Shown piece by piece: positions 23,747 to 38,006 of a stretch of 64,000 bases of DNA. Positions within the stretch are counted from its first letter, which is position 1. The number at the start of each line of letters is the position of its first letter. This stretch comes from Doris montereyensis (lineage: Eukaryota; Mollusca; Gastropoda; Nudibranchia; Dorididae). The stretch lies in NCBI GenBank assembly GCA_037039925.1, contig JAXRKP010000046.1:480001-544000 (forward strand), given 5' to 3'. Below the pieces are notes generated by a model. It was given only the letters and a program-made list of their open reading frames with translations. It did no database searches and was not told the DNA's origin. Position numbers and translations under genes: made by a program.

Positions 23747-24450
23747 CCCAAAAATTGGATTGGCGTCCACCTTGTTGATACCACCGTTCAAGGTCGTTCA
23801 TTGTTTGATTGTTGATGTTCATTAAAACGCGTCCTGAATAGGGATAGGGGCCCCACTCACAATGACACGCGATGACATTTGGCTCGTCTGTCATCCTCAA
23901 TGCAAACATATAATTAACCAACGTGACATGGCCAAGGGAGTAAGTAGGAGTGTGTCGGCAATGTACGCCAGGTAAACACTGCGGCCTGTTTTAAAAACCA
24001 GGCAGATAAGAAATAGAATGGAACGTTAGTCAACCGAAACCTCACAAGTACTCCCCAGCCATCGACCAAAGGATTCCTCTCAAAACTCGGCAACGACCTT
24101 GCAGTTGCAGTTGAGGACGTGGTGGACGTACAAAGATCTGGCTGGTTGGACACGTCTGAGTGGCAATCTCCTGGGGTGGGGGGGGGGGGGGAGGAGGGGA
24201 ACAAACGCCGCTCCTGTCTTGTTAGCCTGATGAACGATGATTTCTTTCCTTCCTTTTCTTTGTTGTGTTACATCATGGCTCTTTTAAATGAATAATACTT
24301 AATGTTGATATTTGTATGACATGTTTTCATGTATTATTTAATGACAGTAATAACATCAAAACCAAAACAAAAGGAGATGAAAAAGGTAATCTCTATAATT
24401 AAAAAAATGGCGTTAGCCTACTAATTAACCGCATACGTTCAAATACAAAC
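23747..24450. other. Unique intron sequence
   Basis: A poly-G run lies at about 24175-24192. A minus-strand ORF of 96 aa at 23914-24204 has no recognisable homology and is probably chance. Confidence 0.4.
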
Positions 24451-25965
24451 GTCTTTCCTTTAATCCAGTCAACTCCTGCCTTGAATGCAAGGCGTACATC
24501 TTAGATTCAGTTCTATAGTTTTGATTTGGAACATTTCCCCTTTAATCCAGTCAACTCCTGATTGAACACAAGGCGTACATCTTAGATTCAGTTCTATAGT
24601 TTTGATTTGGAACATTTCCCCTTTAATTCAACTCCCCTGCCTTGAATGCAAAGGCGTACATCTTAGATTCAGTTCTATAGTTTTGATTTGGAACATTTCC
24701 CCTTTAATCCAACCAATTGATTGAACACAAGGCGTACATCTTAGATTCAGTTCTATAGTTTTGATATGGAACATTTCCCCTTTAATCCAACCAATTGATT
24801 GAACACAAGGCATACATCTTAGATTCAGTTCTATAGTTTTGATATGGAACATTTCCCCTTTAATCCAACCAATTGATTGAACACAAGGCATACATCTTAG
24901 ATTCAGTTCTATAGTTTTGATATGGAACATTTCCCTTTAATCCAACCAATTGATTGAACACAAGGCGTACATCTTAGATTCAGTTCTATAGTTTTGATAT
25001 GGAACATTTCCCCTTTAATCCAGTCAACTCCTGCCTTGAATGCAAGGCGTACATCTTAGATTCAGTTCTATAGTTTTGATATGGAACATTTCCCCTTTAA
25101 TCCAACCAATTGATTGAACACAAGGCATACATCTTAGATTCAGTTCTATAGTTTTGATATGGAACATTTCCCCTTTAATCCAACCAATTGATTGAACACA
25201 AGGCGTACATCTTAGATTCAGTTCTATAGTTTTGATTTGGAACATTTCCCCTTTAATCCAGTCCACTTTCTTGAACACAAGGCATACATCTTAGATTCAG
25301 TTCTATAGTTTTGATTTGGAACATTTTCCCCTTTAATCCAACCAATTGATTGAACACAAGGCATACATCTTAGATTCAGTTCTATAGTTTTGATTTGGAA
25401 CATTTCTTTAATCCCCAATTTTTAATACATCAGATTCAGTTCTATAGTTTTTGATTTGAACCAATTGATTGAACAAGGCGTACATCTTAGATTCAGTTCT
25501 ATAGTTTTGATTTGGAACATTTCCCCTTTAATCCAACCAATTGATTGAACACAAGGCATATATCTTAGATTCAGTTCTATAGTTTTGATTTGGAACATTT
25601 CCCTTTTAATCCAGCCAATTTCTTGAACACAAGGCATACATCTTAGATTCAGTTCTATAGTTTTGATATGGAACATTTCCCGTTTAATCCAACCAATTTC
25701 TTGAATGCAAGGTGTACATCTTACACTTAGTTCTATAGTTTTGATATGGAACATTTTCCCTTTTAATCCAGCCAATTTCTTGAATGCACGGAGTACATCC
25801 AACTTAGTTCTATAGCTTTGAATGTTCTTCCTAGGTAAACATCTTACAATTTCTTCTATAGTTTTGATATGTATCGTTTTCCCCTTAAAAAAAAAAAAGA
25901 AGCAAGGCGTAATCTTAGATTCAGTTCTATAGTTTTGATATGGATCAACTCCAGCCTACTCAGCA
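24451..25965. repeat. ~79-bp minisatellite
   Basis: About 18 copies of a unit containing 'ggcgtacatcttagattcag', ttctatagttttgatatgga and acatttcccctttaatccaa, alternating with 'ccaattgattgaacacaa' or 'cagtcaactcctgccttgaa'. Units decay at the right end. Intronic. Confidence 0.95.
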
Positions 25966-26811
25966 CAGAACTCAAAGCGTCCATTTCGAATTTAATTCTT
26001 ATACTGGCGATATTAATATTTATTATCCAAATATCATAGTAGATTATTATATTCAGGTCTAAATATATTCTACCGAGCTTTGTTGTGTTTGTGCTGAAAG
26101 AGATTGTGTCTGAATCTCTTCCTACATGAATTGAAAGTTGTTCTACAATTCAGCGTGCATGTGTATGTGTGCACGCTTTTGCACTCCAGCCGTGCGCAGT
26201 GCCAGCCAATCGAGGCAACTAGGTGCCCGTGCCAAGGGTCAGCAAAAAAATAAAGATTGCTTGCTAGCCCCGCGTGTCACGCTCCATCCTTGGTGATAGA
26301 AGCAGAGTTCAATAGATATGGCCAGATAATGAGAAGATAGCTTCTTTTGTACTCAGATACCATCAGCCTTTCCACCAGGCAGAAACAAGCGGCTGACCTC
26401 CTTTAGCGTAATCCTGCTGGCATACAAAACAACAAATAGACTAGTGTTTTTAAAAGATGATCTTCGCCACAAGGGATGCTCTGTGACCTTCAAAGTTCAA
26501 CAGAATACGATTTGTCCATGAGCCGCAGCTAATTTTTTTGGGGGTGTTTTTTAAACTGTCGTTCTGTTGCACGACTTGACAGGGATTCCACGACAGACAC
26601 GATTTTGCCGCGTTTCACTCAAAGCGCTAAATCATTATTACTAATATTACGTTCTTGCGCGTATGGCGGATGAAGTAAGTTGTTAATCACCAAAGGCCCA
26701 AAAGAGTCCAAGAGTATCCCGGCGTCTATAGCGATAAACGAAAACAGGCAATATGAGATCAGGATGTCACTGTCACGGGCTTTAAATCTGACAGCTATCA
26801 TCCAGTGAGTG
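25966..26811. other. Unique intron sequence
   Basis: Nothing coding recognised. Composition is less AT-rich around 26160-26300. Confidence 0.4.
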
Positions 26812-27928
<1,117 letters not shown>

Positions 27929-28318
27929 ACTAGACAGACATACAGACATTTTTTTAAGACTAGACATACAGACATTTTCTAAGACTAGACATACAGACAT
28001 TTTTTAAGACTAGACATACAGACATTTTTTAAGACTAGACATACAGACATGTTTTAAGACTAGAAATACAGACATTTTTAAGACTAGACATAGACTTTTT
28101 AAGACTAGACATACAGACATTTTTAAGACTAGACATACAGACATTTTTAAGACTAGACATACAGACATTTTTTTTAAGACTAGACATAGACATTTTTAAG
28201 ACTAGAAAATACAGACATTTTTAAGACTAGACATAGACTTTTTAAGACTAGACATACAGACATTTTTTAAGACTAGACATACAGACATTTTTTAAGACTA
28301 ACATACAGACAAAGACCA
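27929..28318. repeat. ~25-bp minisatellite
   Basis: About 15 copies of 'aagactagacatacagacat' followed by a T-run of 4-8. Copies differ mainly in the T-run length. Confidence 0.92.
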
Positions 28319-28369
28319 TTTACAAACTATCTTCATCCGACCACACAAAAACAAAAACGGTTTGAATTA

Positions 28370-29165
28370 CGGGGCATTGTATGACGAAGTACAGGACAGT
28401 ATCTTCAAAACGTCTACTGATGCCAATGAACTTTTTACACTCTCCTTCAAGGTCTCAGTGGAAACAAAAAACTGGGCACTACTGGATCTCGGTACCCGTG
28501 TGGCTAAATGACTGCCACTCCGACAGAAGAATAACCGTGATCAGTAAATTCGGCCTAAAATTCGGGGTAACACAAGGGATCTGTTTTGAGGCCGATTTTT
28601 TTGTCACTATTCACACCTCACAACCAACATACATCAAAAAGTAGACACGGACTAAAATTTCACCTATATGCTGATGACACACAGCTATGTTGGTGTGTCG
28701 ACAAGACGTCTGCAGCTACATCGAAAATAAAGATCGGAGAATGTGTGGATGACATTCGAATCTGGATGGCCTTAAACAAGCTTATTGACGATGGGACAGA
28801 ATTAGTAACATTCCGTAATTCACGTGCTGAACTCTTGATTGACACTGACAACGTAAGGATTGGTTCTAGCACTCTATACCCCACACCAGTGGTTAGAAAT
28901 ATTGGGTCTATTTCTGATGAGTTTTTATGTATGAAAGATCATGTGACTAGACTATGTTAAAATGTCCAGTTCCATCTTCAAGCCATTGGGCAGATTAGAA
29001 ATTTGTTATATGAAAATTTGGTTACAGTCGTGGTGCACGTATTAGTACCAAGCCGATGAATTATTGTAATTCCTTACTTTTCGGATTTCCGAAAGAACTA
29101 TTAAATAAAATGCAAAAACTCCAAAAACAGAGCGGCCAGAATCATTCTCTATACTAAAACAAGAA
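28370..29165 (+). mobile_element. LINE reverse-transcriptase remnant (CR1/L2-like)
   Basis: Degraded plus-strand frames contain reverse-transcriptase landmarks in order: LKFGVTQG near 28552-28580 (the G-x-P/T-Q-G block), FHLYADDTQL near 28658-28690 (the catalytic Y-A-D-D box), a W-M-x-x-N-K-L thumb segment near 28760, and NYCNSLLFG-PKELLNKMQK near 29062-29120. Stops and frame changes separate these. The order fits non-LTR elements of the CR1/L2/Rex1 group. No endonuclease domain was found. It ends in an A-run that meets the tail of a SINE-A copy at 29190. Certainly not functional as written. Confidence 0.8.
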
Positions 29166-29189
29166 AACACATCATTCCAATTAAAAAAA

Positions 29190-29492
29190 AAAATTGATTT
29201 GATTTGATTTACCCACATCCACAATTAAGGTGAGCTAGGGGTTTTTGATATGATTTTAAATTTTGCCCGGATAGGGCGTAAACAGCCAAAGGGATCTTTA
29301 ACGTGCCTATAGTGTTGTGATCTGTACACGGAACCTCCTTTTTTATGGTCCATCTCCGATGGGACTAAGTATCGATCCACCTACCTGGACCGGGGGGGGG
29401 GGGGGGTGAGTTTTTGCTTGAAAAAGCTCGAGAATATTTTTCAACCGTTGGCGGGGATCAAACCAACTACCTTTTGTTTGAGAGTGTCCGGA
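29190..29492 (-). mobile_element. SINE-A copy, head replaced by an array
   Basis: Tail ttgatttgatttgatttacc, then cacatccacaattaagg, ccaaagggatctttaacgtg, ctccgatgggactaagtatc, a G-run at about 29392-29406, and caaccgttggcggggatcaa. At 'aaccaactaccttttgtttg' it passes into the 50-bp array, and the expected remainder of the tRNA-like head is absent. Confidence 0.85.
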
Positions 29493-29822
29493 GAGATGGC
29501 AAATCAGACAAACCAACTATCTTTTGTTTGAGAGTCCCGGAGAGATGGCAAAGCAGACAAACCAACTACCTTTTGTTTGAGAGTCCCTGGAGAGATGGCA
29601 AAGCAGACAAACCAACTACCTTTTGTTTGAGAGTCCCTGGAGAGATGGCAAAACAGACAAACCAACTATCTTTTGTTTGAGAGTCCCTGGAGAGATGGCA
29701 AAACAGACAAACCAACTATCTTTTGTTTGAGAATCCCCGGAGAGATGGCAAAGCAGACAAACCAACTACGTTTTGTTTGAGAGGCCCCGGAGAAATGGCA
29801 AAAGCAGACAAACCAACTACTA
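29461..29822. repeat. 50-bp array derived from the SINE-A head
   Basis: About seven copies of a 50-bp unit: aaccaactaccttttgtttg, then agagtccctggagagatggc, then aaagcagac. The first part equals the SINE-A head sequence (cgaacccactaccttttggttgagag) with small changes. Confidence 0.88.
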
Positions 29823-29898
29823 GAAAAACGTAGGAATAGATATAATTTTATAATGGTGTTGAGCTTTCATAAAACCCCGACAACTCCAAAAACCCTTT

Positions 29899-29899
<1 letters not shown>

Positions 29900-29953
<54 letters not shown>
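29900..29953. repeat. (CA)n microsatellite
   Basis: 27 nearly pure CA repeats. Confidence 0.97.
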
Positions 29954-29954
<1 letters not shown>

Positions 29955-30207
29955 CCCCCAAGAAAATCGTAACAAAAACATATCCATTTCTTGATAATAA
30001 AAAGAAGAATGAAGTCATCGACCCTAACGAAAAGGAGATAAACCCGAGCGAGAAGAAGACATAATGAGAGGAAAGTGTTTGTGACATGGGAAGAGCAAGT
30101 TAGGGTTGACAGGAAGCAATGCCACCAAGTGACGGTGACAGTAACAGTTAGCCAAGTGAATCTTTGCGTTATCGTCTCTTCATTGTTTACCCTTCACAAA
30201 GATCTCA

Positions 30208-30395
30208 ATGACAAAATAGGTACACTGTGATAATAATATGCATGTAATGGGTATGACAAAATAGGTACACTGTGATAATAATATGCATGTAATGGGTATG
30301 ACAAAATAGGTACACTGTGATAATAATATGCATGTAATGGGTATGACAAAATAGGTACACTGTGATAATAATATGCATGTAATGGGTATGACAAA
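30208..30395. repeat. 45-bp tandem repeat, near-identical copies
   Basis: Four identical copies plus a partial of a 45-bp unit (atgacaaaataggtacactg, tgataataatatgcatgtaa, tgggt). No variation was seen between units, unlike nearby arrays, so the expansion is recent or newly homogenised. The unit is 15 codons, so antisense frames stay open; these are not genes. Confidence 0.95.
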
Positions 30396-30600
30396 GCACT
30401 TTATTTGTAATACTTTTTGTTGTGCTTGAACTCGATGATTTAACACTTTATCTGTTGTCTTTATCTGTTAATGTTTTATTTTGTCGATTTTATTAGTGTA
30501 CTCTCTGTCTCTCTCTCTGTCTCTGTCTCTGTCGGTTCATTGCTTCTATTTTCCCATTTTTTCTTTCTTCTATTGTCCCCCGCCCATCTCTTTCTTGATT

Positions 30601-30892
30601 TTACTCATTTTTTCTTCTCCCTTATCATGTTCATTTCATTTTTCAGTATTTTACTCTCTTGCCTTCTCCCATATCATGTCCATTTCATTTTTTAGTATTT
30701 TACTCTCTTGCCTTCTCCCATATCATGTCCATTTTATTTTTTAGTATTTAACTCATTTGCCTTCTCCCTTATCATGTCCATTTCATATTCCAGTATTTTA
30801 CTCTCTTGCCTTCTCCCATATCATGTCCATTTTATTTTCTAGTATTTAACTCATTTGCCTTCTCCCTAGTATTTATCATGTCCATTTTTTCC
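30601..30892. repeat. ~48-bp minisatellite
   Basis: Five or six copies with 'cttctcccatatcatgtcca', 'tttcattttttagtatttta' and 'ctctcttgc'. It passes directly into the 44-bp array. Confidence 0.88.
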
Positions 30893-33255
30893 CTAGTAAG
30901 TCTAAACAAATCATTAGCCAAATACAGCCTTTGCCTTAGGACAGTCCAAACAAACCATTAGCCAAATACAGCATGTGCCTTAGGACTGTCCAAACAAACC
31001 ATTAGGTAAATACAGCATGTGCCTTAGGACTGTCCAAACAAACTATTAGCCAAATACAGCCTTTGCCTTAGGACTGTCTAAACAAACCATTAGGCAAATA
31101 CAGCATGTGCCTTAGGACTGTCCAAACAAACCATTAGGTAAATACAGCATGTGCCTTAGGACTGTCCAAACAACCTAGTAGCATTAGGTAAATACAGCCT
31201 TTGCCTTAGGACTGTCTAAACAAACCATTAGCCAAATACAGCATGTGCCTTAGGACTGTCCAAACAAACCATTAGGTAAATACAGCATGTGCCTTAGGAC
31301 TGTCCAAACAAACTATTAGCCAAATACAGCATGTGCCTTAGGACTGTCCAAACAAACCATTAGCCAAATACAGCCTTTGCCTTAGGACTGTCCAAACAAA
31401 CCATTAGCCAAATACAGCCTTTGCCTTAGGACTGTCCAAACAAACCATTAGGTAAATACAGCCTTTGCCTTAGGATTGTCCAAACAAACTATTAGCCAAA
31501 TACAGCATGTGCCTTAGGACTGTCCAAACAAACCATTAGCCAAATACAACATGTGCCTTAGGACTGTCCAAACAAACCATTAGCCAAATACAGCATGTGC
31601 CTTAGGACTGTCCAAACAAACCATTAGGCAAATACAGCCTGTGCCTTAGGACTGTCCAAACAAACTATTAGCCAAATACAGCATTGCCTTAGGACTGTCC
31701 AAACAAACCATTAGCCAAATACAGCATTTGCCTTAGGACTGTCCAAACAAACTATTAACCAAATACAGCCTGTGCCTTAGGACTGTCCAAACAAACTATT
31801 AGCCAAATACAGCCTTTGCCTTAGGACTGTCCAAACAAACCATTAGCCAAATACAGCCCTTTGCCTTAGGACTGTCCAAACAAACCATTAGCCAAATACA
31901 GCCTGTGCCTTAGGACTGTCCAAACAAACCATTAGGTAAATGCAGCAGCCTTTGTCTAGAACAAACCTTAAAGGACTGTCCTTAGGACTGTCCAAACAAA
32001 CTATTAGCCAAATACAGCATGTGCCTTAGGACTGTCCAAACAAACCATTAGGTAAATACAGCCTTTGCCTTAGGACTGTCCAAACAAACCATTAGCCAAA
32101 TGCAGCATGTGCCTTAGGACTGTCCAAACAAACCATTAGCCAAATACAGCCTTTGCCTTAGGACTGTCCAAACAAACCATTAGGCAAATACAGCATGTGC
32201 CTTAGGACTGTCCAAACAAACCATTAGGCAAATACAGCATGTGCCTTAGGACTGTGCCTTAGGACTGTCTAAACAAACCCTTAGGCAAATACAGCATGTG
32301 CCTTAGGACTGTCTAAACAAACCCTTAGGACTGTCTAAACAAATACAGCATGTGCCTTAGGACTGTCTAAACAAACCCTTAGGCAAATACAGCATGTGCC
32401 TTAGGACTGTCTAAACAAACCATTAGGCAAATACAGCATGTGCCTTAGGACTGTCTAAACAAACCATTAGGCAAATACAGCATGTGCCTTAGGACTGTCT
32501 AAACAAACCATTAGGTAAATACAGCATGTGCCTTAGGACTGTCTAAACAAACCCTTAGGCAAATACAGCCTGTGCCTTAGGACTGTTTAAAAAAACCCAT
32601 TAGGCAAATAAAGCATTGCCTTAGGACTGTCCAATAAACCATTAGGCAAATACAGCATGTGCCTCAGGACTGTCCAAATAAACCATTAGGCAAATAGAGC
32701 ATTGCCTTAGGACTGTCCAAAGTAAACCATTAGGCAAATACAGCATGTGCCTTAGGACTGTCCAAATAAACGATTAGGCAAATACAGTCTAAAAAAACCT
32801 TATGTGCCTTAGGACTGTCTAAATAAACCATTAGGCAAATACAGCATGTGCCTTAGGACTGTCTAAACAAACCATTAGGCAAATACAGCATGTGCCTTAG
32901 GACTGTCTAAACAAACCATTAGGCAAATACAGCATGACTGTCTAAACAAACCATTAGGCAAATACAGCATGTGCCTTAGGACTGTCCAAAAAACCATTAG
33001 GCAAATGCAGCATGTGCCTTAGGACTGTCCAATAAACCATTAGGCAAATACAGCATGTGCCTTAGGACTGTCTAAACAAACCATTAGGTAAATACAGCAT
33101 GTGCCTTAGGACTGTCAATAAACCATTAGGCAAATGCAGCATGTGCCTTAGGACTGTCCAAAATAAACCATTAGGCAAATACAGCATGTGCCTTAGGACT
33201 GTCCAAACAAACCATTAGGCAAATACAGCATGTGCCTTAGGACTGTCCAATAAAT
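30893..33255. repeat. 44-bp minisatellite, 2.36 kb
   Basis: More than 50 copies of 'ttaggactgtccaaacaaac', 'cattagccaaatacagcatg', 'tgcc'. Sub-variants (gtaaatac/caaatac, catgtg/ctttg, gtccaaa/gtctaaa) are clustered, suggesting local homogenisation. Right-hand units more often read gtctaaacaaaccattaggc. No coding sequence. Lies in a GPR155 intron. Confidence 0.96.
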
Positions 33256-33489
33256 CCAAGCCACAACAAAACAACTAATAATTAAAACTAAATGTTATAA
33301 ACATTATCTGGTGATGACAAAAGTGCTTTCCTTTTTTATGTAAATTACTGTCCTCTTTCTTCATCTGCACGTTTGTAATTGAATGCTTTTCTCACACACA
33401 CACCGGTGAGTCCAAAATATCTGTATTTTCAGGCCATCTATCAACATGTGCCAAAGGACCAGCTGAGCCTGAACCAGGTCACTGGGTGG

Positions 33490-34945
33490 GTAGGATCGAC
33501 AGTCAACCTACCCACCAGCCAAGCCACCACCCACCAGCCAAGCCACCCACCAGTCAAGCCACCCACCAGTCACACCACCCACCAGTCAACCCACCCACCA
33601 GCCACACCACCCACCAGTCACACCACCCACCAGCCAACACCACCCACCAGCCACACCACCCACCAGTCACACCACCCACCAGCCCACCACCCACCAGTCA
33701 CACCACCCACCAGCCAAGCCACCACCAGCCACACCACCCACCACCAAGCCACCCACACCACCCACCAGTCACAACCACCCACCAGCCAGCCAAGCCACCC
33801 ACCAGTCCAACCCACCCACCAGCCACACCACCCACCAGTCAACCCACCACCAGTCAGCCACCCACCAGCCACCCACCAGTCAACCACCCACCAGTCACAC
33901 CACCCACCAGCCACACCACCCACCAGTCACCAGCCACCCCACCAGTCAACCACCCACCAGCCACACCACCCACCAGTCACACCACCCACCAGTCAAGCCA
34001 CCCACCAGCCAACCCACCCACCAACCCACCCACCAGCCACACCACCCACCAGCCAAGCCACCCACCAGCCCACCCCACCACCCACCCACCAGCCACCCAC
34101 CCACCAGTCAACCCACCCACCAGCCAACCACCACCCACCAGTCACACCACCCACCAGTCACCCACCCACCAGTCACACCACCCACCAGTCAACACCACCC
34201 ACCAGCCAACCACCCACCAGTCAACACCCACCCACCAGTCAACCCACCCACCAGCCAACACCACCCACCAACCAAGCCACCCACCAGTCAACCCACCCAC
34301 CAGCCACACCACCCACCAGTCAACCCACCCACCAGTCAACCCACCCACCAGCCAACCCACCCACCAGTCAACCACCCACCAGTCAACCCACCCACCAGTC
34401 AACCCACCCACCAGTCACCCACCCACCAGCCAACCACCCACCAGTCAACCCACCCACCAGTCAAGCCACCCACCAGTCAACCACCCACCAGTCAACACCA
34501 CCCACCAGCCACCACCCACCAGTCAACCCACCCACCAGTCAACCCACCCACCAGTCACCACCCACCCACCAGTCACCAGTCCCACCCACCAGTCAACCCA
34601 CCACCCACCAGCCACACCACCCACCAGTCACACCACCCACCCACCCACCAGCCACCAGCCACACCACCCACCAGTCAACCCACCCACCAGTCACACCACC
34701 CACCAGTCAACCCACCCACCAGTCACACCACCCACCAGTCAACCCACCCACCAGCCACACCACCCACCAGTCAACCCACCCACCAGCCAACCACCCACCA
34801 GCCAAACCACCCACCAGCCACACCACCCACCAGCCAACCCACCCACCAGCCAACCACCCACCAGCCAAGCCACCCACCAACCAACCCACCCACCAGCCAA
34901 CACACCCCACCCACAAATCAAACCCACCACCAGCCAACCCACCCA
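33490..34945. repeat. 12-bp CCCACCAGTCAA/CCCACCAGCCAC array
   Basis: About 115 copies of cccaccagtcaa, cccaccagccac and relatives over 1.45 kb. It is G-poor on this strand. Plus-strand ORFs of 540 and 494 aa give proline/threonine/histidine repeats, and the minus-strand frames give tryptophan/glycine/valine repeats. These stay open because the unit has no stop triplets, so I do not call a gene. Confidence 0.95.
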
Positions 34946-35049
34946 GGTTATCTACTCTAATCAGGCATAATGTTTCTTCTTTTGAACAAATGACCACATA
35001 AACCACCCCTAACCACCTATGAATAACAACAACAACATCACCCACAACC

Positions 35050-36625
35050 ACACTTCTACCATTTGCATTGCCACCATTATCTCACTTTAACCACTACAGT
35101 CAACACTTGCATTACTACCATTACCTCTACCCAACTACTACTTCCACCATTTGCATTACCATCATTACCCACCATTACTACTTCTACCACTTGCATTACC
35201 TCCACTACCTCTACCCTTTGACTACCACCACCCACCAGCAACCATTACCTCTACTTTAACCACCCACCTATCAACCACCCACCATTACAACCATTACCTC
35301 TACTTTAACTACTACTTCCACTTGCATTACAACCACCATTATCTCTACTTTAACTACTATTTCTACCACCATTACCACCATTACCTCTACTTTAACTACT
35401 ACTTCTACCACTTGCATTACCACCATTATCTCTACTTTAACTACTACTTCCACCACTTGCATTACCCATTATCTCACTTTAACTACTACTTCTACCACTT
35501 GCAACCACCATTTTCTCTACTTTAACTACCCCTTGCATTGCCAACCATTAACTCTACCAAGCCACTACTTCTAAAACTTGCATTATTATCTACTCTATCA
35601 TTAGCTAAGTTTATTCTTTTGAACAATTACTACCGTTACTATTACCTCTACTTTATCTACCATAACATTACTACCATTACTATTACATCTACTTTAACTA
35701 CCACTTGCATTACTACCACCATTATCATCTACTTTAACTACTACTTCTACCACTTGCATTACTACCATTACCTCTACTAACTTTAATACCATTTGCATTA
35801 CTACCATTACTATTACATCTACTTTAATTACCACTTACATTCTACCACCATTACTATTACATCTACTTTAACTACCACTTGCATTACAACCATTACTCTA
35901 CTACATCTACTTTATCTACCACTTGTCTTGCTACCATTAACTACTACTTCTATCTTGCATTAACCATTACTCTACTTGTATTACTACCATTAACTTGCAT
36001 TACTATTACATCTACTTGCATTTAACTACCACTTGTATTACTACCATTACTATCTACATCTACTTTAACTACCACTTGTATTACTACCATTACTATTACA
36101 TCTACTTTAACTACCACTTGCATTACTACCATTACTATTACATCTACTTTAACTACCACTTGTATTACTACCATTACTATTACATCTACTTTTAACTACC
36201 ACTTGTATTTACCATTACTATTACATCTACTTTAACTACCACTTGTATTACTACCATTACTATTACATCTACTTTAACTACCACTTGTATTACTACCATA
36301 ACTATTACCTCTACTTTAACTACCACTTGTATTACTACCATTACTATTACATCTACTTTAACTACCACTTGTATTGCTACCATTACTATTACCTCTACTT
36401 TAACTACCACTTTAACTATTGCTACCATTACTATTACATCTACTTTAACTACCACTTGTATTACTACCATTACTATTACATCTACTTTAACTACCACTTG
36501 TCTTGCTACCATTATTAGTACATCTACTTTAACTACAACTTGTATTACTACCATTATTATTAATCTAAGTTAACTACCACTTGTATTGCTATCATAACTA
36601 TTACATCTACTTTAACTACCACTCG
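35050..36625. repeat. ~42-bp ACTACCATTACTATTACATC array
   Basis: Units of 'actaccattactattacatc' and 'tactttaactaccacttgta'. The left part has more varied units (caccattacctctactttaa). It ends within about 7 bp of the donor of the 36632-36798 exon. A stray unit (cctacctctactttaactac at about 36847) lies on the other side of that exon. Almost no G on this strand. Confidence 0.93.
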
Positions 36626-36631
36626 ACTCAC

Positions 36632-36798
36632 CGATAGGGTAGCCCAGGGCAAAGTCATTTGCTCTGCGTGGCAAAGATGGCGAAGATGCCCACGTAGCCC
36701 AGGTTGACGGGCCGCTTGGCTATTAGCGTCACCAGCGCCACCAGAACGAAGACGGCAGTCTTGGAGATGAGCATGCCCAGCAAGAACATCCAGTTCAC
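36632..36798 (-). CDS. GPR155: GPR155 exon: permease helices with NDFALGYP
   Basis: Acceptor ctgtaccag precedes 36798 and donor GTGAGT follows 36632. Phase 0 in, phase 1 out. It encodes VNWMFLLGMLISKTAVFVLV, a second hydrophobic stretch ending LGYVGIFAIFATQS, and then, after removing one A from the run at 36658-36660, NDFALGYPI. The Q-S-N-D-F-A-L-G-Y-P block is near-invariant in GPR155 and related permeases. Without that change the exon stops at TGA. Length 167 bp against 166 needed by the flanking phases supports exactly one extra base. Confidence 0.93.
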
Positions 36799-37936
36799 CT
36801 GGTACAGAGGTCAAAGGTCAAATATAAACAAACCAGTAATGGCTACCCCTACCTCTACTTTAACTACCACTTCTAGCATTAGAGACTAACTAAACACCTG
36901 TCAAAGGGTCAACGGTCAGAGTAATAACGCTGCAAACTCAACACCGATCAAAGAGGTCAAAGGTCAGAGTAATGACGCCATAAACTAAAGTAACATAATT
37001 TTTCTTATTTACAGTGGTGTTTGTTCGGAGTTTGTTGATATTTACCCATCTCACGATGTGCGGTGATCCCAACGTGCATAAGAGGAAACAACGAGATGAA
37101 AGATAGGTGAAAGAGTAAAGGAGATAAGTATTTACAGTGGAGATGCGGGCAGCAGAAATGAACTATCTGATGAGACCACTGACCGGGAACCCCCAACAAA
37201 AAGAGAGCATATTCAGAAAAATAGTGCCTTATCAGTGAGTTCACGAAAAGTGAGAGCATAAAAACCAAAACAGACGCCAATTTCGGTGTGGCGGTCGTTT
37301 AAAGTAAATACAACGAGACATCAAAGATTCATTAAGTCAGCATATTATTATTATGACGCAAAATCCTAAATATAGACCATCACCTAAATAGGAGGGCGGT
37401 ACAACATAGCATACGCCTCAAATAAACTTTTTAAAAAGAGAGGAAGGAAAGAGAACATGTCAAAACAACAACAACCAAATAAAAAACAACAATCAAAACA
37501 AACCCCAAACAACAACAACAACAAACAAATATAAAACAAAACAAACAAGAACAACAAAACCTCATCAAATAAAAAAACAACTACAAATTAATTGTCGTGA
37601 TTGAAACTCAGATACCATCAGATAAAGCCGAGAAAAAATAATGCTTAAAGGAAAGCTGTTTTCGAATCGTCGTTTTCCTATCCAATTCAACTGTTGGCTG
37701 CATTTACATATTTCGACAAAGTTCGTGAAATATTGACCTCGCTTCGCAAGGTCAAACACACTTTGTGTTGTTAGGAAAAGACTCATATCCTTTTCCCACC
37801 TCACTCAAAGAATACATCAATTATTGAATAGGCACTAGTAATAACAACAATATCAGTAGCAAATACTACTTCTACTGCTTGTATTGCTACTTCTATTCAT
37901 CCTCCTCCTATTACTACCAAATAACTATCCTTTACT
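36799..37936. other. Intron with partial element D
   Basis: A stray 42-bp array unit lies at about 36840-36880. A partial element D copy (gtgcggtgatcccaacgtgc, 'aagaggaaacaacgagatga') lies at about 37030-37140. A-rich 'aacaacaacaa' words occur at 37460-37560. The minus-strand ORFs are not recognised. Confidence 0.5.
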
Positions 37937-37943
37937 GCAGCTG

Positions 37944-38006
<63 letters not shown>

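Noticed and set aside
23914..24204. 96-aa minus-strand ORF
   Set aside because: No recognised homology; low-complexity proline start comes from the poly-G run.
33379..35001. Proline/threonine/histidine-rich ORFs of 494-540 aa
   Set aside because: Translation of a 12-bp array lying in an intron of a gene on the other strand. A mucin- or silk-like gene would need evidence such as a signal peptide or unique ends, which are absent.
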